NCBI GenBank assembly: GCA_910588405.1 | Contig: CAJUPT010000025.1 | Coordinates: forward strand, 1-41,718 | Direction of reading: 5' to 3' | Origin: an uncultured Lachnospiraceae bacterium | Lineage (GTDB): Bacteria > Bacillota > Clostridia > Lachnospirales > Lachnospiraceae | DNA length: 41,718 nucleotides | Part shown: piece by piece, positions 7,887-18,700 of the stretch | Layout of the letters: each line of letters begins with the position of its first letter | How positions within the stretch are numbered: position 1 is the first letter of the stretch | The notes under the pieces: model-generated | Databases searched by the model: none | Told to the model about the DNA's origin: nothing | The model's input: the letters and a program-made list of their open reading frames with translations, nothing else | Position numbers and translations under genes: made by a program

Positions 7887-8810
7887 CTACTCCCTGCCCA
7901 GGTCGCGGCCCAGGTCACAGGTATAGCGCCATTCCACCACATCGCCGTCCTGGAGCTGGTAGCGGCTGCAGCCATAATTGGGGAACCAGCCGTTGACGCA
8001 GTACATCCAGCCGGAGAGGCTGCCGCAGTCCTTCTCGTACAGGTTGTTGATGCCCTGGACATAAGCGCTGTTGTACATAGGCGTAAATTCCGCCTCCATG
8101 TGGATACGGTTGGACTGCATCTCCCGAAGGAGCACGTCATACACCGACTCACCCTGGTAGAAGGTGACCGTGTACGGCCCGTAGATCACGCCGTCAGAGG
8201 GCACCAGGTCTTCCTTCCCCTCGGTCAGGTCGCCCATGTTATTTAAGATGGTGGAGCACTCCACGGACAGGGTGCAGGTCAGGCTGGTGCTGGTATCGAC
8301 CTGCTCATCCTGGGGCTCCACCGGTTCCGGTTTCCCGTCAGGGACAGGGTCCGTCCTGTACTGGTCCTGCTCGGCGATCCAGTCGTCCCAGTTTCCATCC
8401 CAGTCGTCGCCATTCTGGCTGCCCCGGGCAGGGTCGGATGCCTCATCGCCCTCCCCGCCGGCAGCCGTCCCGCTTTCACTGTCTGTTTCCCCGTCTTTTG
8501 CCGAACCCGGTTTCCCGGCGCGGTTCCCGCTTTCCTGGCTCTCCCCGCCGCCCGTTTTATATTTGCTTAAATCATCCTCATCCCCGTCCTCATAGTTGGC
8601 GTCCACGTAATCCGCGTCTATGTATTTCGGGGACTCCTTTTCCCCTCCTTCCGTTTCCGGCCGGGCCGTCTCAGAGGCTTTCTCCGTCTCCTCATTTGTC
8701 TTTTGCGTCGCGATATCATTCACCACGGCAGACTGACACCCGCTTAACAGAAGCGTCATTCCCAGTGTCAGGGCAAGGAATGCCCTGATCCATTTTTTCC
8801 TCTCTCCCAA
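7887..8810 (-). CDS. Lipoprotein with transcobalamin-like beta domain (DUF4430), predicted corrinoid-binding
   Basis: 307 aa. The TTG at 8810 follows AAGGAG with 8-nt spacing. The signal peptide ends in lipobox LLSGC with Cys25 as the lipidation site. Residues about 30-175 are an acidic, Gly/Ser/Asp-rich spacer, as expected for a protein held off the membrane. Residues about 185-300 form the DUF4430 (transcobalamin C-terminal-like) domain: ECSTIL, SVYDVLLREM, then GWMYCVNGWFPNYG and LQDGDVVEWRY. In intrinsic factor and transcobalamin this beta domain covers one face of cobalamin. Being lipid-anchored and directly upstream of ecfT, it is the best candidate for the protein that hands ligand to the S component. 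Confidence 0.85.
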   Translation of the reverse strand: MGERKKWIRAFLALTLGMTLLLSGCQSAVVNDIATQKTNEETEKASETARPETEGGEKESPKYIDADYVDANYEDGDEDDLSKYKTGGGESQESGNRAGKPGSAKDGETDSESGTAAGGEGDEASDPARGSQNGDDWDGNWDDWIAEQDQYRTDPVPDGKPEPVEPQDEQVDTSTSLTCTLSVECSTILNNMGDLTEGKEDLVPSDGVIYGPYTVTFYQGESVYDVLLREMQSNRIHMEAEFTPMYNSAYVQGINNLYEKDCGSLSGWMYCVNGWFPNYGCSRYQLQDGDVVEWRYTCDLGRDLGRE

Positions 8811-8930
8811 TTGCCATTCTCCTTATTTTTTATGAAACCCTGTTTGTATGTTCCTTTGTCGGTTTACTGCCTCACCGCCCATGAATTTTTTGTCCGGCCA
8901 TTTTCATCCGTTACACAATTCACTGACACA

Positions 8931-11900
8931 CTACTCTCTGTCATCCATGGTCCCGGGCTCCAAAGGCAGCCCGTCTTCTTTCTTAAAGAACCGCTCCGGA
9001 CCGCCCAGCTTCACGAACATAAACGCGCTGCCACCAAGGGCTGCCACGGCGATGACGCAGGAAGCCACGGCGATGACGGCAAGCAGCGTGTTACTCCCCG
9101 CCCCGGCTTTTTCCCCGGTACCGGTCACCATAAGCTCCGCCGACTCGTCCCATACATCTTCCTCCGCCCCGGAATCCGCGTTCATCCCAAGCCCCGCAGC
9201 CAGGACCGTGGCCTTCCCCGCCTCATCCGTCTGTCCCGCGGCGGCAATGGCACGTTCGGCGATAAAGTACACGCCGCCTTCTGAAAGGATGAACTCCATC
9301 ATCCCGTCCTCCGCCGCCACCTTCTTCACATATTCCGCTTCCCCTTTTTTCGGGTCATACCGGAACAGGAGGGGCGCGCCGCCGTCCGCGTCCTTTTTAA
9401 TGGAAAACAGCATCTTTCCGGGGAATTCCCCCGCTTTTTCCAGGCACAAAATCAATGGCTCCTCCGCCAGGTGACGGATGGCTTTCCCATAATCATCGGT
9501 GGCGTCAAACCGGAAGTCCGCCGTCCTCACCACGTCTTTGCCGTTGATCGTGACCGTGTACTCCGTTCCATCCGGCAGTTTTCCCTTGCCCCGCAGGTTC
9601 TGGTCTTTCCCCTTGATCTCCTTCAGCTCCTTCTCAGAGAGCAGGCCGCTTTCCTCAGCCTCCATAACCCCTTCCGTATCGGAATCCCCGCCGGTACGCA
9701 CAGCTGTGCGGGCCGTACTGCTTTTTGATTTGGTGCTTCCTGACGCGGAGGACGAGGATGCCGCGGCGTTTTCCTTGGTGCTTTTCACTGCCGCGCGTGC
9801 CGTGGTCCTGGCCGTGGAGGACGTCTTTGACGTAAGGCTGCCTCCCTGGGCCTGCTTGAACGTCGTGGATGACCCGGCCCCGGCGACGCTGCCGTCCGCG
9901 TTATTCCCGTCAAGCCTCACCACGCTGTCCGACAGCCAGTAACGCCCTCCCATGGTCACGTCCATCTCCACCGCCCCGGAGGACACCTTCGCCGTTTTCG
10001 CGCTCTGGACGGACAGCTTATCCGGATTGTACCAGTACAGGTCGTAGGTACCGGACGCGACATTACTTTCCACGGAAAGACGCGCCTTACCGTTCATGCC
10101 GCCCTGCTGGGCCAGTTCCACCTGGGCCCTGGTTCCTTTTAAAGTGTCCTTCCCTTCCAGAAGGGCCACGCCGGCGTCGATATCCCCGGTTCCCGTCACG
10201 TCCCCGGCATTCCAGGACAGGGTATATGGGCTGCCATTATCCAGGAAGCCGTAATAAATAAAGGACTGCCCGCCGGAAGCGGAACGCCGGCTGCCGGCCG
10301 TTCTCAGGTTCTGGAACACCCTGGACGGGACCACGCCTTCTTCCAGGGACTGGATCACTTCCGCCGCGTCCAGCAGGTCGGCCGCGTTCTTCAATGCCGC
10401 TTTTTCCTCCCTGCGCAATGCGCCGTAAGAAGCCATCAGCTTTTTCACTGTCTCCGTGTCATCCTGGCTGATATCCAGCGGGTCGATGCCATTCCAGATC
10501 GCGTCATCCACCTGCTCCACCAGGGTCTGCCGCCCGTCTATGGCTTTTAAGCAGCTGTCCAGTTTCGCTTTCAGCGCCGCTTTTCCTTCCCAGTCCCCCA
10601 TGGAGTCTAACTGGACAAGATAACCGTTTATGGTATCCCTGTCAGAGATCCCTACCACGTCAGGAATGGCGTTTACTTTTCGCTTAAGCTCCTCCCGTTT
10701 TTTCGTAAGCTGGGCCCCGGCGTCATCCTCAAGCTGCTTCAGCTTCTTTTCCAGGGCGTCCAGCTTCTCCGACAGGGTTTTATCAATCGTTTCCCGCTGT
10801 TCCGGTGTCAGCCCGTCATAAGCCTTTCTGGCGGCTTCCACCGCGTCCTTGTCCGAAAGGGTGAGCGCTTCTTTTCCAGGCAGCTTATTGATCTGGTTTT
10901 TTACCGCTCTTACCGCCGCGTCAGCGGAGGTCTCCACTGTCAGCGTCCAATCCTCCGTTGTCCCGTCCTGGCGGGTTACGGCGATCCTTAATACGTCCCC
11001 GTCCTTTACCGGAATCTCCCCTTCCACGGGGATACTGCCGTCGGCGCGCCGGAAGGAGGTTTTATAAGTTTTTCCATCGGCGTCCGTCACCACCGCCGCG
11101 TCGTAATCCCCCAGAGGCAGGTGGGTCAGAACGATTGTTTCCACATCAGGAGCCAAAGTCAGAAACGCTTCCGCCCCCGCGTCCGCAAAGAACGACCTGC
11201 CAACCATGTCCTGCGCCCTGTATTCCATGGTATCCGAATGGTCCCTGAAATCGTAAAGGCTGGTACCGCCGTCTAAAAAGCGGGTATACGCGGCGATGGC
11301 GTACAGGGCCTGCTCCGTTGCCATCCGGTTCTGCTGCTTCCCGCCATCCGCGTCGATCTCATGGCAGAAACCGCCCTGCTCATTAAAATACGCCATCAGG
11401 CCATCCAGCAGGCTGTCCCCGCTAAAAGATTTCTCCTTTGCCGGGTCCATCCCCAACGCGGTAAAGGCTGCGATGGCCTGGACTGTCCCTTCGCAGGTTC
11501 CCATGCTCCCATCCGGTGATAGAACTTGCGCGCTGCGCAGGTATTGAACGCCTTTCTCAACCACCCCTTTTACCTGTTCGTCCCCTGCCCGGTAAGGCGC
11601 CAGCGCCTGAAGAACCATCCCGGTGATATCCACGCCTGATCCCTCTCCTGATAACCCCCAGCCGCCATCTGGCTGCTGTGCCTTTAGTAAATCGCCGATC
11701 AGTACCTCACGGCCATAGGGCGCGTCCTCTGGCGCCTCGTATCCTTTCGTATCCATGGCGATCAGCGCCCAGGCTGTGCCGTTCGGCCCCTGCTGGGAGG
11801 GACTGCCCAGCACGCAGTTATAAGCGCCGTCTTTAATCAGGTCATGGCCGCCGATACCGGTCACATCCACTCCGTCAACCCACAGGGACGCCGCCTGCAG

Positions 11901-12581
11901 CGCCACGGTCAGACGGTGCCATTCCGTAGCCGTATACATGTCATTGCTCATCTTATACGGATATTTTTCCGGGTCGCCATAACGTTCTTTTACATAACCC
12001 TCGGCCTTATTTACGAAATCCCCGTAAGGTTCCCCTTTCACGCCCAGCCGGGCCAGGCCAAAGGCGTACCAGTCCGTGGCCGTGCTGCTGACACCTTTTA
12101 AAAACGTGTCATCCAGAACAATCTTTTTCCCGTTCCTCATCCAGTTCACGGTGCGGGTGATCACGCTGTCCCAGTATGCCCTGTCATATGCGCCTGCCGC
12201 ACGGCTCCCATACGCAGCCGCGTCGGCCAATCCATACAGCATCAGCTCCTGGCTCTCATCCCATACGGGCAGGGAATCCCCAACTCCTGAGAGCTCCGGT
12301 TCTTCCGGTTCTCCTTCCCCAGGTGTCTCTCCGCTCCCCATGCCGTTTTCGGAAACACTTCCCCCAAAGACAACGGTTCCCTCCGGGTCCGTCCCCGGGG
12401 CGGCTTCCTCCGGTATCCCTGTCCCGCCGGCGTTATCCTGTGTTTTTGTCATCCGGGTTTCCGATGTCTCCTGTATTTCCTGTGTCCCCGCCGGCGTCCC
12501 GTTCTCTGCCAGGACTGACGCCGGGCAGGCGGCAACGAACAAAAGGACTGCCAGGAACAGGCTGCTTATTCTTCGTCCCAT
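8931..12581 (-). CDS. Membrane-anchored protein with intrinsic-factor-like alpha/alpha barrel
   Basis: 1,216 aa from the ATG at 12581, chosen because AAGGGG precedes it and a canonical signal peptide (ending ASVLA) begins there. The open frame extends to 12653. Residues about 130-440 hold prenyltransferase/squalene-cyclase-like repeats: GPNGTAWALIAMD, QQPDGGWGL, VDITGMVLQAL, EGTVQAIAAFTALG and ATEQALYAIAAYTRF. This is the alpha6/alpha6-barrel pattern shared with intrinsic factor and transcobalamin, whose barrel binds cobalamin. No DUF4430 half is present. A beta-type segment, helical repeats (AYDGLTPEQRETI type), another beta region and a Ser/Thr/Lys-rich stretch follow. A C-terminal membrane helix (AVIAVASCVIAVAALGG) anchors the chain. 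VWDES-x-ELM occurs near residue 106 and again just before the membrane helix. Confidence 0.82.
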   Translation of the reverse strand: MGRRISSLFLAVLLFVAACPASVLAENGTPAGTQEIQETSETRMTKTQDNAGGTGIPEEAAPGTDPEGTVVFGGSVSENGMGSGETPGEGEPEEPELSGVGDSLPVWDESQELMLYGLADAAAYGSRAAGAYDRAYWDSVITRTVNWMRNGKKIVLDDTFLKGVSSTATDWYAFGLARLGVKGEPYGDFVNKAEGYVKERYGDPEKYPYKMSNDMYTATEWHRLTVALQAASLWVDGVDVTGIGGHDLIKDGAYNCVLGSPSQQGPNGTAWALIAMDTKGYEAPEDAPYGREVLIGDLLKAQQPDGGWGLSGEGSGVDITGMVLQALAPYRAGDEQVKGVVEKGVQYLRSAQVLSPDGSMGTCEGTVQAIAAFTALGMDPAKEKSFSGDSLLDGLMAYFNEQGGFCHEIDADGGKQQNRMATEQALYAIAAYTRFLDGGTSLYDFRDHSDTMEYRAQDMVGRSFFADAGAEAFLTLAPDVETIVLTHLPLGDYDAAVVTDADGKTYKTSFRRADGSIPVEGEIPVKDGDVLRIAVTRQDGTTEDWTLTVETSADAAVRAVKNQINKLPGKEALTLSDKDAVEAARKAYDGLTPEQRETIDKTLSEKLDALEKKLKQLEDDAGAQLTKKREELKRKVNAIPDVVGISDRDTINGYLVQLDSMGDWEGKAALKAKLDSCLKAIDGRQTLVEQVDDAIWNGIDPLDISQDDTETVKKLMASYGALRREEKAALKNAADLLDAAEVIQSLEEGVVPSRVFQNLRTAGSRRSASGGQSFIYYGFLDNGSPYTLSWNAGDVTGTGDIDAGVALLEGKDTLKGTRAQVELAQQGGMNGKARLSVESNVASGTYDLYWYNPDKLSVQSAKTAKVSSGAVEMDVTMGGRYWLSDSVVRLDGNNADGSVAGAGSSTTFKQAQGGSLTSKTSSTARTTARAAVKSTKENAAASSSSASGSTKSKSSTARTAVRTGGDSDTEGVMEAEESGLLSEKELKEIKGKDQNLRGKGKLPDGTEYTVTINGKDVVRTADFRFDATDDYGKAIRHLAEEPLILCLEKAGEFPGKMLFSIKKDADGGAPLLFRYDPKKGEAEYVKKVAAEDGMMEFILSEGGVYFIAERAIAAAGQTDEAGKATVLAAGLGMNADSGAEEDVWDESAELMVTGTGEKAGAGSNTLLAVIAVASCVIAVAALGGSAFMFVKLGGPERFFKKEDGLPLEPGTMDDRE

Positions 12582-12705
12582 ACTTTTCCCCTTCAATACA
12601 ATTTTACCACTGTTTTTACAAATCACCTGACGCTGTCCTTCCATCAGGCGCATGGAGCCCGCATCCGGGGCTCCGCGCGCCGTTATGGCTATTGACTCAG
12701 CCGTC

Positions 12706-15700
12706 TTATCGCTTTCCTTCTATCCTCGCCCTCTTTTTTTCATGGAACGCAAGCCCGGCGAAGATTCCTGCCGTTACCAGCATCGCGATCACATACAGGA
12801 AAGGATTCTCATCATCCCCTGTCCTCGCGCCTGACCCGGTAGCGGATGTGCCTCCCGTCGCCGATGCGCCATTATCAGACCTGGACAGTGTGCCGTCATC
12901 CGCAAGGGTGGATTTGTCCACCACAACGCCGAAGGGGCTTAAAGAATCTACGGTTACGGACACCACGCCGCTGCTTACGATTCCGGACAGTTTTTCCACT
13001 TTTCCGTCAACCACATGGAGAACGGTCAGCGCCTCGCCGTTATATTTCGTCCCCACCTGGAAATTCACGGATACGGACTGGTTAAGCGTTACCTTTTCAT
13101 CCCCTTTGTACAGGGTGATGTCAAAGAGACGGATCAGCGCTTTATCCGAACCTATCTCCGCCCGCATCAGTTTCACGGCTTCATTGTCCTCGGCCAGCTG
13201 TTCCGCTTTAAGGGTATATCCCGCGTCCCCAAAACCTTTTCCGGTCACGGAAACAGGATAATTGCCGCAGGTCAGCGTGTCCTTGCTGTTTGTCGTTCCG
13301 TTGTTGGTTCCGTTATTTGTGTTTGACAGGGTCACCGTGGAAGTATTCACCACCACGCCGAAGGGGCTTAAAGAATCCACCTCGACAGGCAACACCCCAC
13401 CCGATACCTTGCCTTTATGGCTTTTTACCTTTCCGTCCACAACATGCAGGACAGTCAGCGTATCGCCGTTGTATTTCGTCCCCACCTGGAAGTTGATGGT
13501 CACCGTATCCGGCGGCTGGATCTCCCTGCCGTTCTTGTACAGGGTAATGTCATACAGCCGGATCAGGGCTTCTTTGGAGGAGATTTCTTCCTGCATCTTC
13601 TTTACATCGCTGTCAGAGGCGGACAGGGCTTTTAACGTCAGCTCACAGCCTTCCAGCCCCTTTCCGTTAATAGTGACAGGATAGTTGGAATAGGTCAAAG
13701 TGACTTCTTTGTCCGAAACTGATGGTTTGGCCGGATCCGTTGGATTGTTCGGTTTTGTCGGATCATCGGGATTCGTCGGATTCGTCGGATCGTCCGGATT
13801 CACCGGGTCGTCCGGATTCGTCGGATTTGTCGGACCATCCGGATCTGCCGGTTTTTGCGCCTCTAGTTCCGCAAGCTTTTCTCCCAATCTCACCAGTTTA
13901 TCACCGATATCTTTTATCATTGCTTTCTGGTCAGAGGATAATGCATCATATGCTTTTTGGGCTGATTCCACGCTCGCCTTATCTGCCAATGTCAAATTGT
14001 CCTCCGCAGGCAGCTTCTCGACCATGGCAGCTACATCATATGCCTGCTTCTGTTCTTCTGTGAGGTCGCCGGGATTCTGAGCCTGCCGCTCCAGCTCCGC
14101 CAAATCGTCCAACGCTGACTGCGGTATCAGTGCCTTCGCCCCATCACTTAATTTGTCATACTGACCTTTGAGCGCTTCCACCAGCGTTTTTGTCACCGGC
14201 CCACCTTTATATTTCGCAACCATCTCCACAAAATCCTGGGCCGCTTTCTGATCCGCTTTCAGACCAGCAATGATATTTTCCGCTGTCCCCAACTTTTCCG
14301 CTATATTGATATCCTTAAACGCTTCCCTTTGTGCCAGGAGCTGCAGCTGTACCGGTGTCAGTCCATCATAAGCCTCACCTGCCTCAGTCACATCCGTTTC
14401 ATCATTCAGTGTCAGGTTTCCAGCGTCAACCTTCTCAAACAGCTTTTCCAGCTGCTCCGCCACCGTGTTGATCTGACCATTCATCTTTTTAATGATCTCC
14501 ATCCAACCTGCCAGCTTGCTCTCTACACCAGGCACTTTGATTTCTACCAACGCTTTTGCGTTATCGTTCAGTTGGCTATAGGACGTATCGGCATCAATAA
14601 TCTCCGATCGGTTTAGATAAATTTTTTCTTCCGTTCCGGTCTTGTCATCCGTACCCAAGGCTTTCAGCATTTCGATCACTTTGTCCGCTTCGATCTGATC
14701 CAGGTTTCCATCTTCTAACAGTTTTGCCCGGGCTGCTGCCTGATCAAGTTTTTTCGCCAGTTCTTCATCCAATGTTACAGTGTCATCCGGTTCTTTTGCC
14801 AGCACTTTCCTGGCCGCTTCGTAAACCGCTGCCGCCTTTCTGACATAGGGAACATCCTCCACCGTAAGGGCATCCACTTCCGGAAGTTCTCCGATCAGTT
14901 TTTCCGCTTCTTCCACTGCTGCTTTCGCGCCCATCAGCTGTGCCAGTTCTTCTTCTGTCATAACCAGTAAAGTATCTGCCGGATATTCCTCTTTGATCTC
15001 CTCCGCATTTCCGCCTTCATATACCAGCTGGATATTTTGCTCATGTACCAGTTCCCGCTGATGCGGAGTCAGGCTTTCATACGCCAGTCTGGCATCCCTG
15101 GTCAACAAGGCCGCGTTTTCTAATGTCACATCCAGAGGTTCCCCGGTCAAGAAGCTGCCATCTGACACGGCATTTCCGCTCATCGTGCCGGTTTCCGTCC
15201 CGTTCAAGCTAAATAATACGGTTTCCAATCCGGTTCCAATGCTGTTAAGCACACTGCTGCCAACTTCGTTCAGTGTTCCCGCATTCACGGTTTTTTGACT
15301 GTCACTCTCCTCTGCAGAATCGCTGCCATCTTCTGTCTGGCTGCTGCTCTCTTCTGCCGTGGTTGTAATACTCTCCTGTGCGGAACTACTCCCGGCCTCA
15401 GTCGACTGCGTTTCTGTCATCCGCGCTTCTGTCGTCACATATGCCGCCTGCACTGTCTGCACGTCCAGCGGCACCACGCCCAGCGTTTCTTTCTGTTCCT
15501 CTGCCTGCGATTCCGTCTGCGCTTTTGCCCCTGCCTGCGTTTCAGTTTCAGACTGTGTTCCTGTTTCAGCCTGCGCTTCTGTTTTTGCTTCCGTTTCCTT
15601 CTCTGTTTCCTTTGCTCCATACGGAACGGTTTCCGCTGCGGTTTCCGTCTCTGCGTCAGAGACAGTCTGCGTTTCCGTTACGCTGTCTGTCCCAGCCGCA

Positions 15701-18700
15701 CTCTCTATATCAGTTTCTCCTTCCGCTCCTGTCGCAAAGCCAGACATTTCCTGGCCTTCCGTTTCGCCGGAAACATCCATCTGCTCAGGTTCCGGACCGC
15801 CCTGCATTACCTTCACCTGCTCTACCATATCAAAGGCATCCTGAATCCGTTCCACCACATCATCTACCGCTATACGGTCATCAATGATCTGCCGCAGCTG
15901 CGCATAGTCCGCTTCCGCTTTTTGCAGGATATCCAGCTCTGTGACGTAACTCTTTTCTTCATCTGTCAGTGCGTCATACGCTTCTCTTGCCGCATGGATG
16001 GACTTCTCATTTTCTTCCAGACGTTCTTCTGTTACTTCGCCAATCGCATCGATCAGTTCATCCACCCGGGAGGCATTGTCTTTTGCCCCAGGCGTCACAT
16101 CTTCTGCCCGTACCCAGGTGTTCCAGGTGGAGGGGCTGCCCTGGGAACTGTTATTATAGCTGCGTACTTCTACGGAAGGCTCATCCACATAGTGCCAGAT
16201 GATCTGATCCCCGTTATGGATCTCGTGCGCATTCAGTCCCACATCCGGATGTTCCCCGTTTACCGTGTACATCCAGCCGGAGTCTTTTCCATTGTCCTTC
16301 TCGGCCAGGTTATAGCCGCCAAGAACCTTTGGCGCATTAATGGAACTGATATAGTTATTTTCCAATCCCTCGTAAACCGTTTTCTCTATTCCATCTCCAA
16401 ACGTTCCCTCGCCAAACAGCTCTTTCACATCTTCACTATTGAATACCTTCTTAAAGACATCACCTACCGTTACTTTTCCATTTTCTGTTTCTGCAGGGTC
16501 AATGGTCACATCCCTTGTCTTGATCCATGTCGTATAAGCATGATCCGTTTCATTCGCTGCCCCATGCTTAGCATCCCCGATCAGACGGAAGGATACCGTA
16601 ACTTTACCAGGTACGGCAGGAGTATCCCCATCTTTTAACAGCTTGACGGTACTCAATGTGGCTGTAAAGATGTTTTCCCCATCGGCGTTTTTCTTTACTG
16701 CCGTCAGGTAATGTTCACCTATATTGCCCAGCACTTCGGCCCGAATGCCGTCTACATTATTACCCTCTGCGTCAATCGTCAGTTTACCGAAACTGTCAGT
16801 TTTTCCGATCAGGACTTCTCCATCATAGATCTCCGCACCCGCAATCGTAAATTTATTATTTCCTACCAGGTTGCACACGCTTCTGCCATACAGCGTCTGG
16901 GGAAGATATTCGTCTTTCTTAACCTCACTGTACTCCGGCTCCAGCCATACGTGGCACATGCCGTCCCGCGCGGCATTGTAATAGAACTCAATGACGTCTC
17001 CATTTTTTACCCTGGTAGTTGCAGGGTTTTTAACCTCGCCATTCACCTCGCAGACCCATCCGGCGGCTGCGCCCAGGCTGCCGGTACCTGTGGTAACATC
17101 CGGCGTCAGACTGCCCCTATAGCATCTAAAACCAATCTCCTCTTTGTTACATGCATCTATCAGCGCATGGAGAACCGTATATCCGCCATAATTATACTGA
17201 ACATACCTTTGTTCTGCCAGATCTTCCGCATCTGCCGCCTTTTCGGGAATCGGAATCTGCATGTTCTGGCAGACTACAGAATCCTGCCCCGCAATCTTTA
17301 CAGTTGCGGTGCCTTCCTGGTTTTTCAATTTTTCCAGTTCTACGGAAACCGTACGGGAAGCATTATTCTCATCATCTACGGTCAGCTCCCCTTCCACCGT
17401 TCCATATCCGGGACTGGATACATAATATGTATACTCCCCATTTTCCAAAGAAAACACAGACGGATTATCTTCAACAGACGCGATTGTCTTTCTCTTACTG
17501 TTCATCAAAAAGACATCAAAATCTGTTAAATCAGTTGTATTTGTACCTTCCTCTGTTCCTGTCGCTTTAAATGATATATTTTTGTTAGGAGTGCGACGTT
17601 CCACCTCTATGGTATAAACCCGTATCTGTCCTCGCAGAGCACCGCTACTTGCTACTTGAGGTTGATACGTTATCGTCACTTTATTGAGGCCCTCTTTTAA
17701 AGGAATATTACTATTTCCTGTTACTTTATCCGCTTTAACACAATACGTAGCATTACTTTCATCTGTATCAACCTTAATAATCACTTGATCCGCTCTTGTT
17801 GTAGCAAGATAGCCTTCTGCTGTAAATGAAATTTTATCCGTTTCATATGGAACTGACGCAGTAAACCTACTTTCCGTACCGATAAATCCATACCCCAAAT
17901 CAATTTTTTCTCCATTATATATAATATCTGTTTTTGCCTTCAGTATACCGTCCCATCTGTTCCATTTGTCGTATCCTGTCACTGGATTTAATTGTAAATC
18001 TGTTAAATGATGCGTATAATATGGTTCTATAGAAACATTAGAATTATCATATAGATATCTTGCATATGTCATTGGTGTTCCATTTTCAGGAATTACAATT
18101 ACTTCCACATTTAATGCCTGACCATTCGCAACCACATCTTTCGTGGACATATCCATAAGAAACTCTGCTCCAATTTGATTGTTCCCTCCCTTTTCCGCTA
18201 TAGTTATCTCCGAAAATTTTTGTTCTTTAATTTTTGCCGATGAATCATCTGCTCCCGACCAATATCTCACCAGTAATCTTGCTCGTTCTTTATCCCCATT
18301 TAAAAGAGCTGCCCCAACAACAGGTTTGAAGCTATCACTCAGATATGTCTTAGAAGCAGCATATCTATCTGTTTGTGGAATTGGTTTTGTATCCGTACTC
18401 TCATCAGGTCCTGATGCTCCTGCTACTGCTGGTTCAGTAATACTACTTGATTTTACCCATAACATTTTTAACAAGCCAGCGGAACGAGACTGCGCTTCTT
18501 CCAATTCATCATTAGATTCAACAGTAAAAGAGATTTCTGGTAAACAAGCCAGTTTTCCATAATTAATATCTGGATTATCCCCTCCACTCCAATAACCAGT
18601 CATAGAATTTCTAGTCAAATTACGATGTGATTCATAAACTGCTCCCCATGCAGAAGCAGAAAACGCACCCTCGCTGACAGTAAAAGTCCCTTCATCTTCC

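Noticed and set aside
12654..12674. GGAGCCC/GGGCTCC hairpin between the giant gene and the barrel gene
   Set aside because: No T-run on the minus strand, so it is not called a terminator.
15295..16638. 447-codon open frame on the plus strand
   Set aside because: It is antisense to the Glu/Thr-rich and DUF4430 region of the giant surface gene, has a Cys/Arg/Phe-rich composition typical of a shadow frame, and has no ribosome site.
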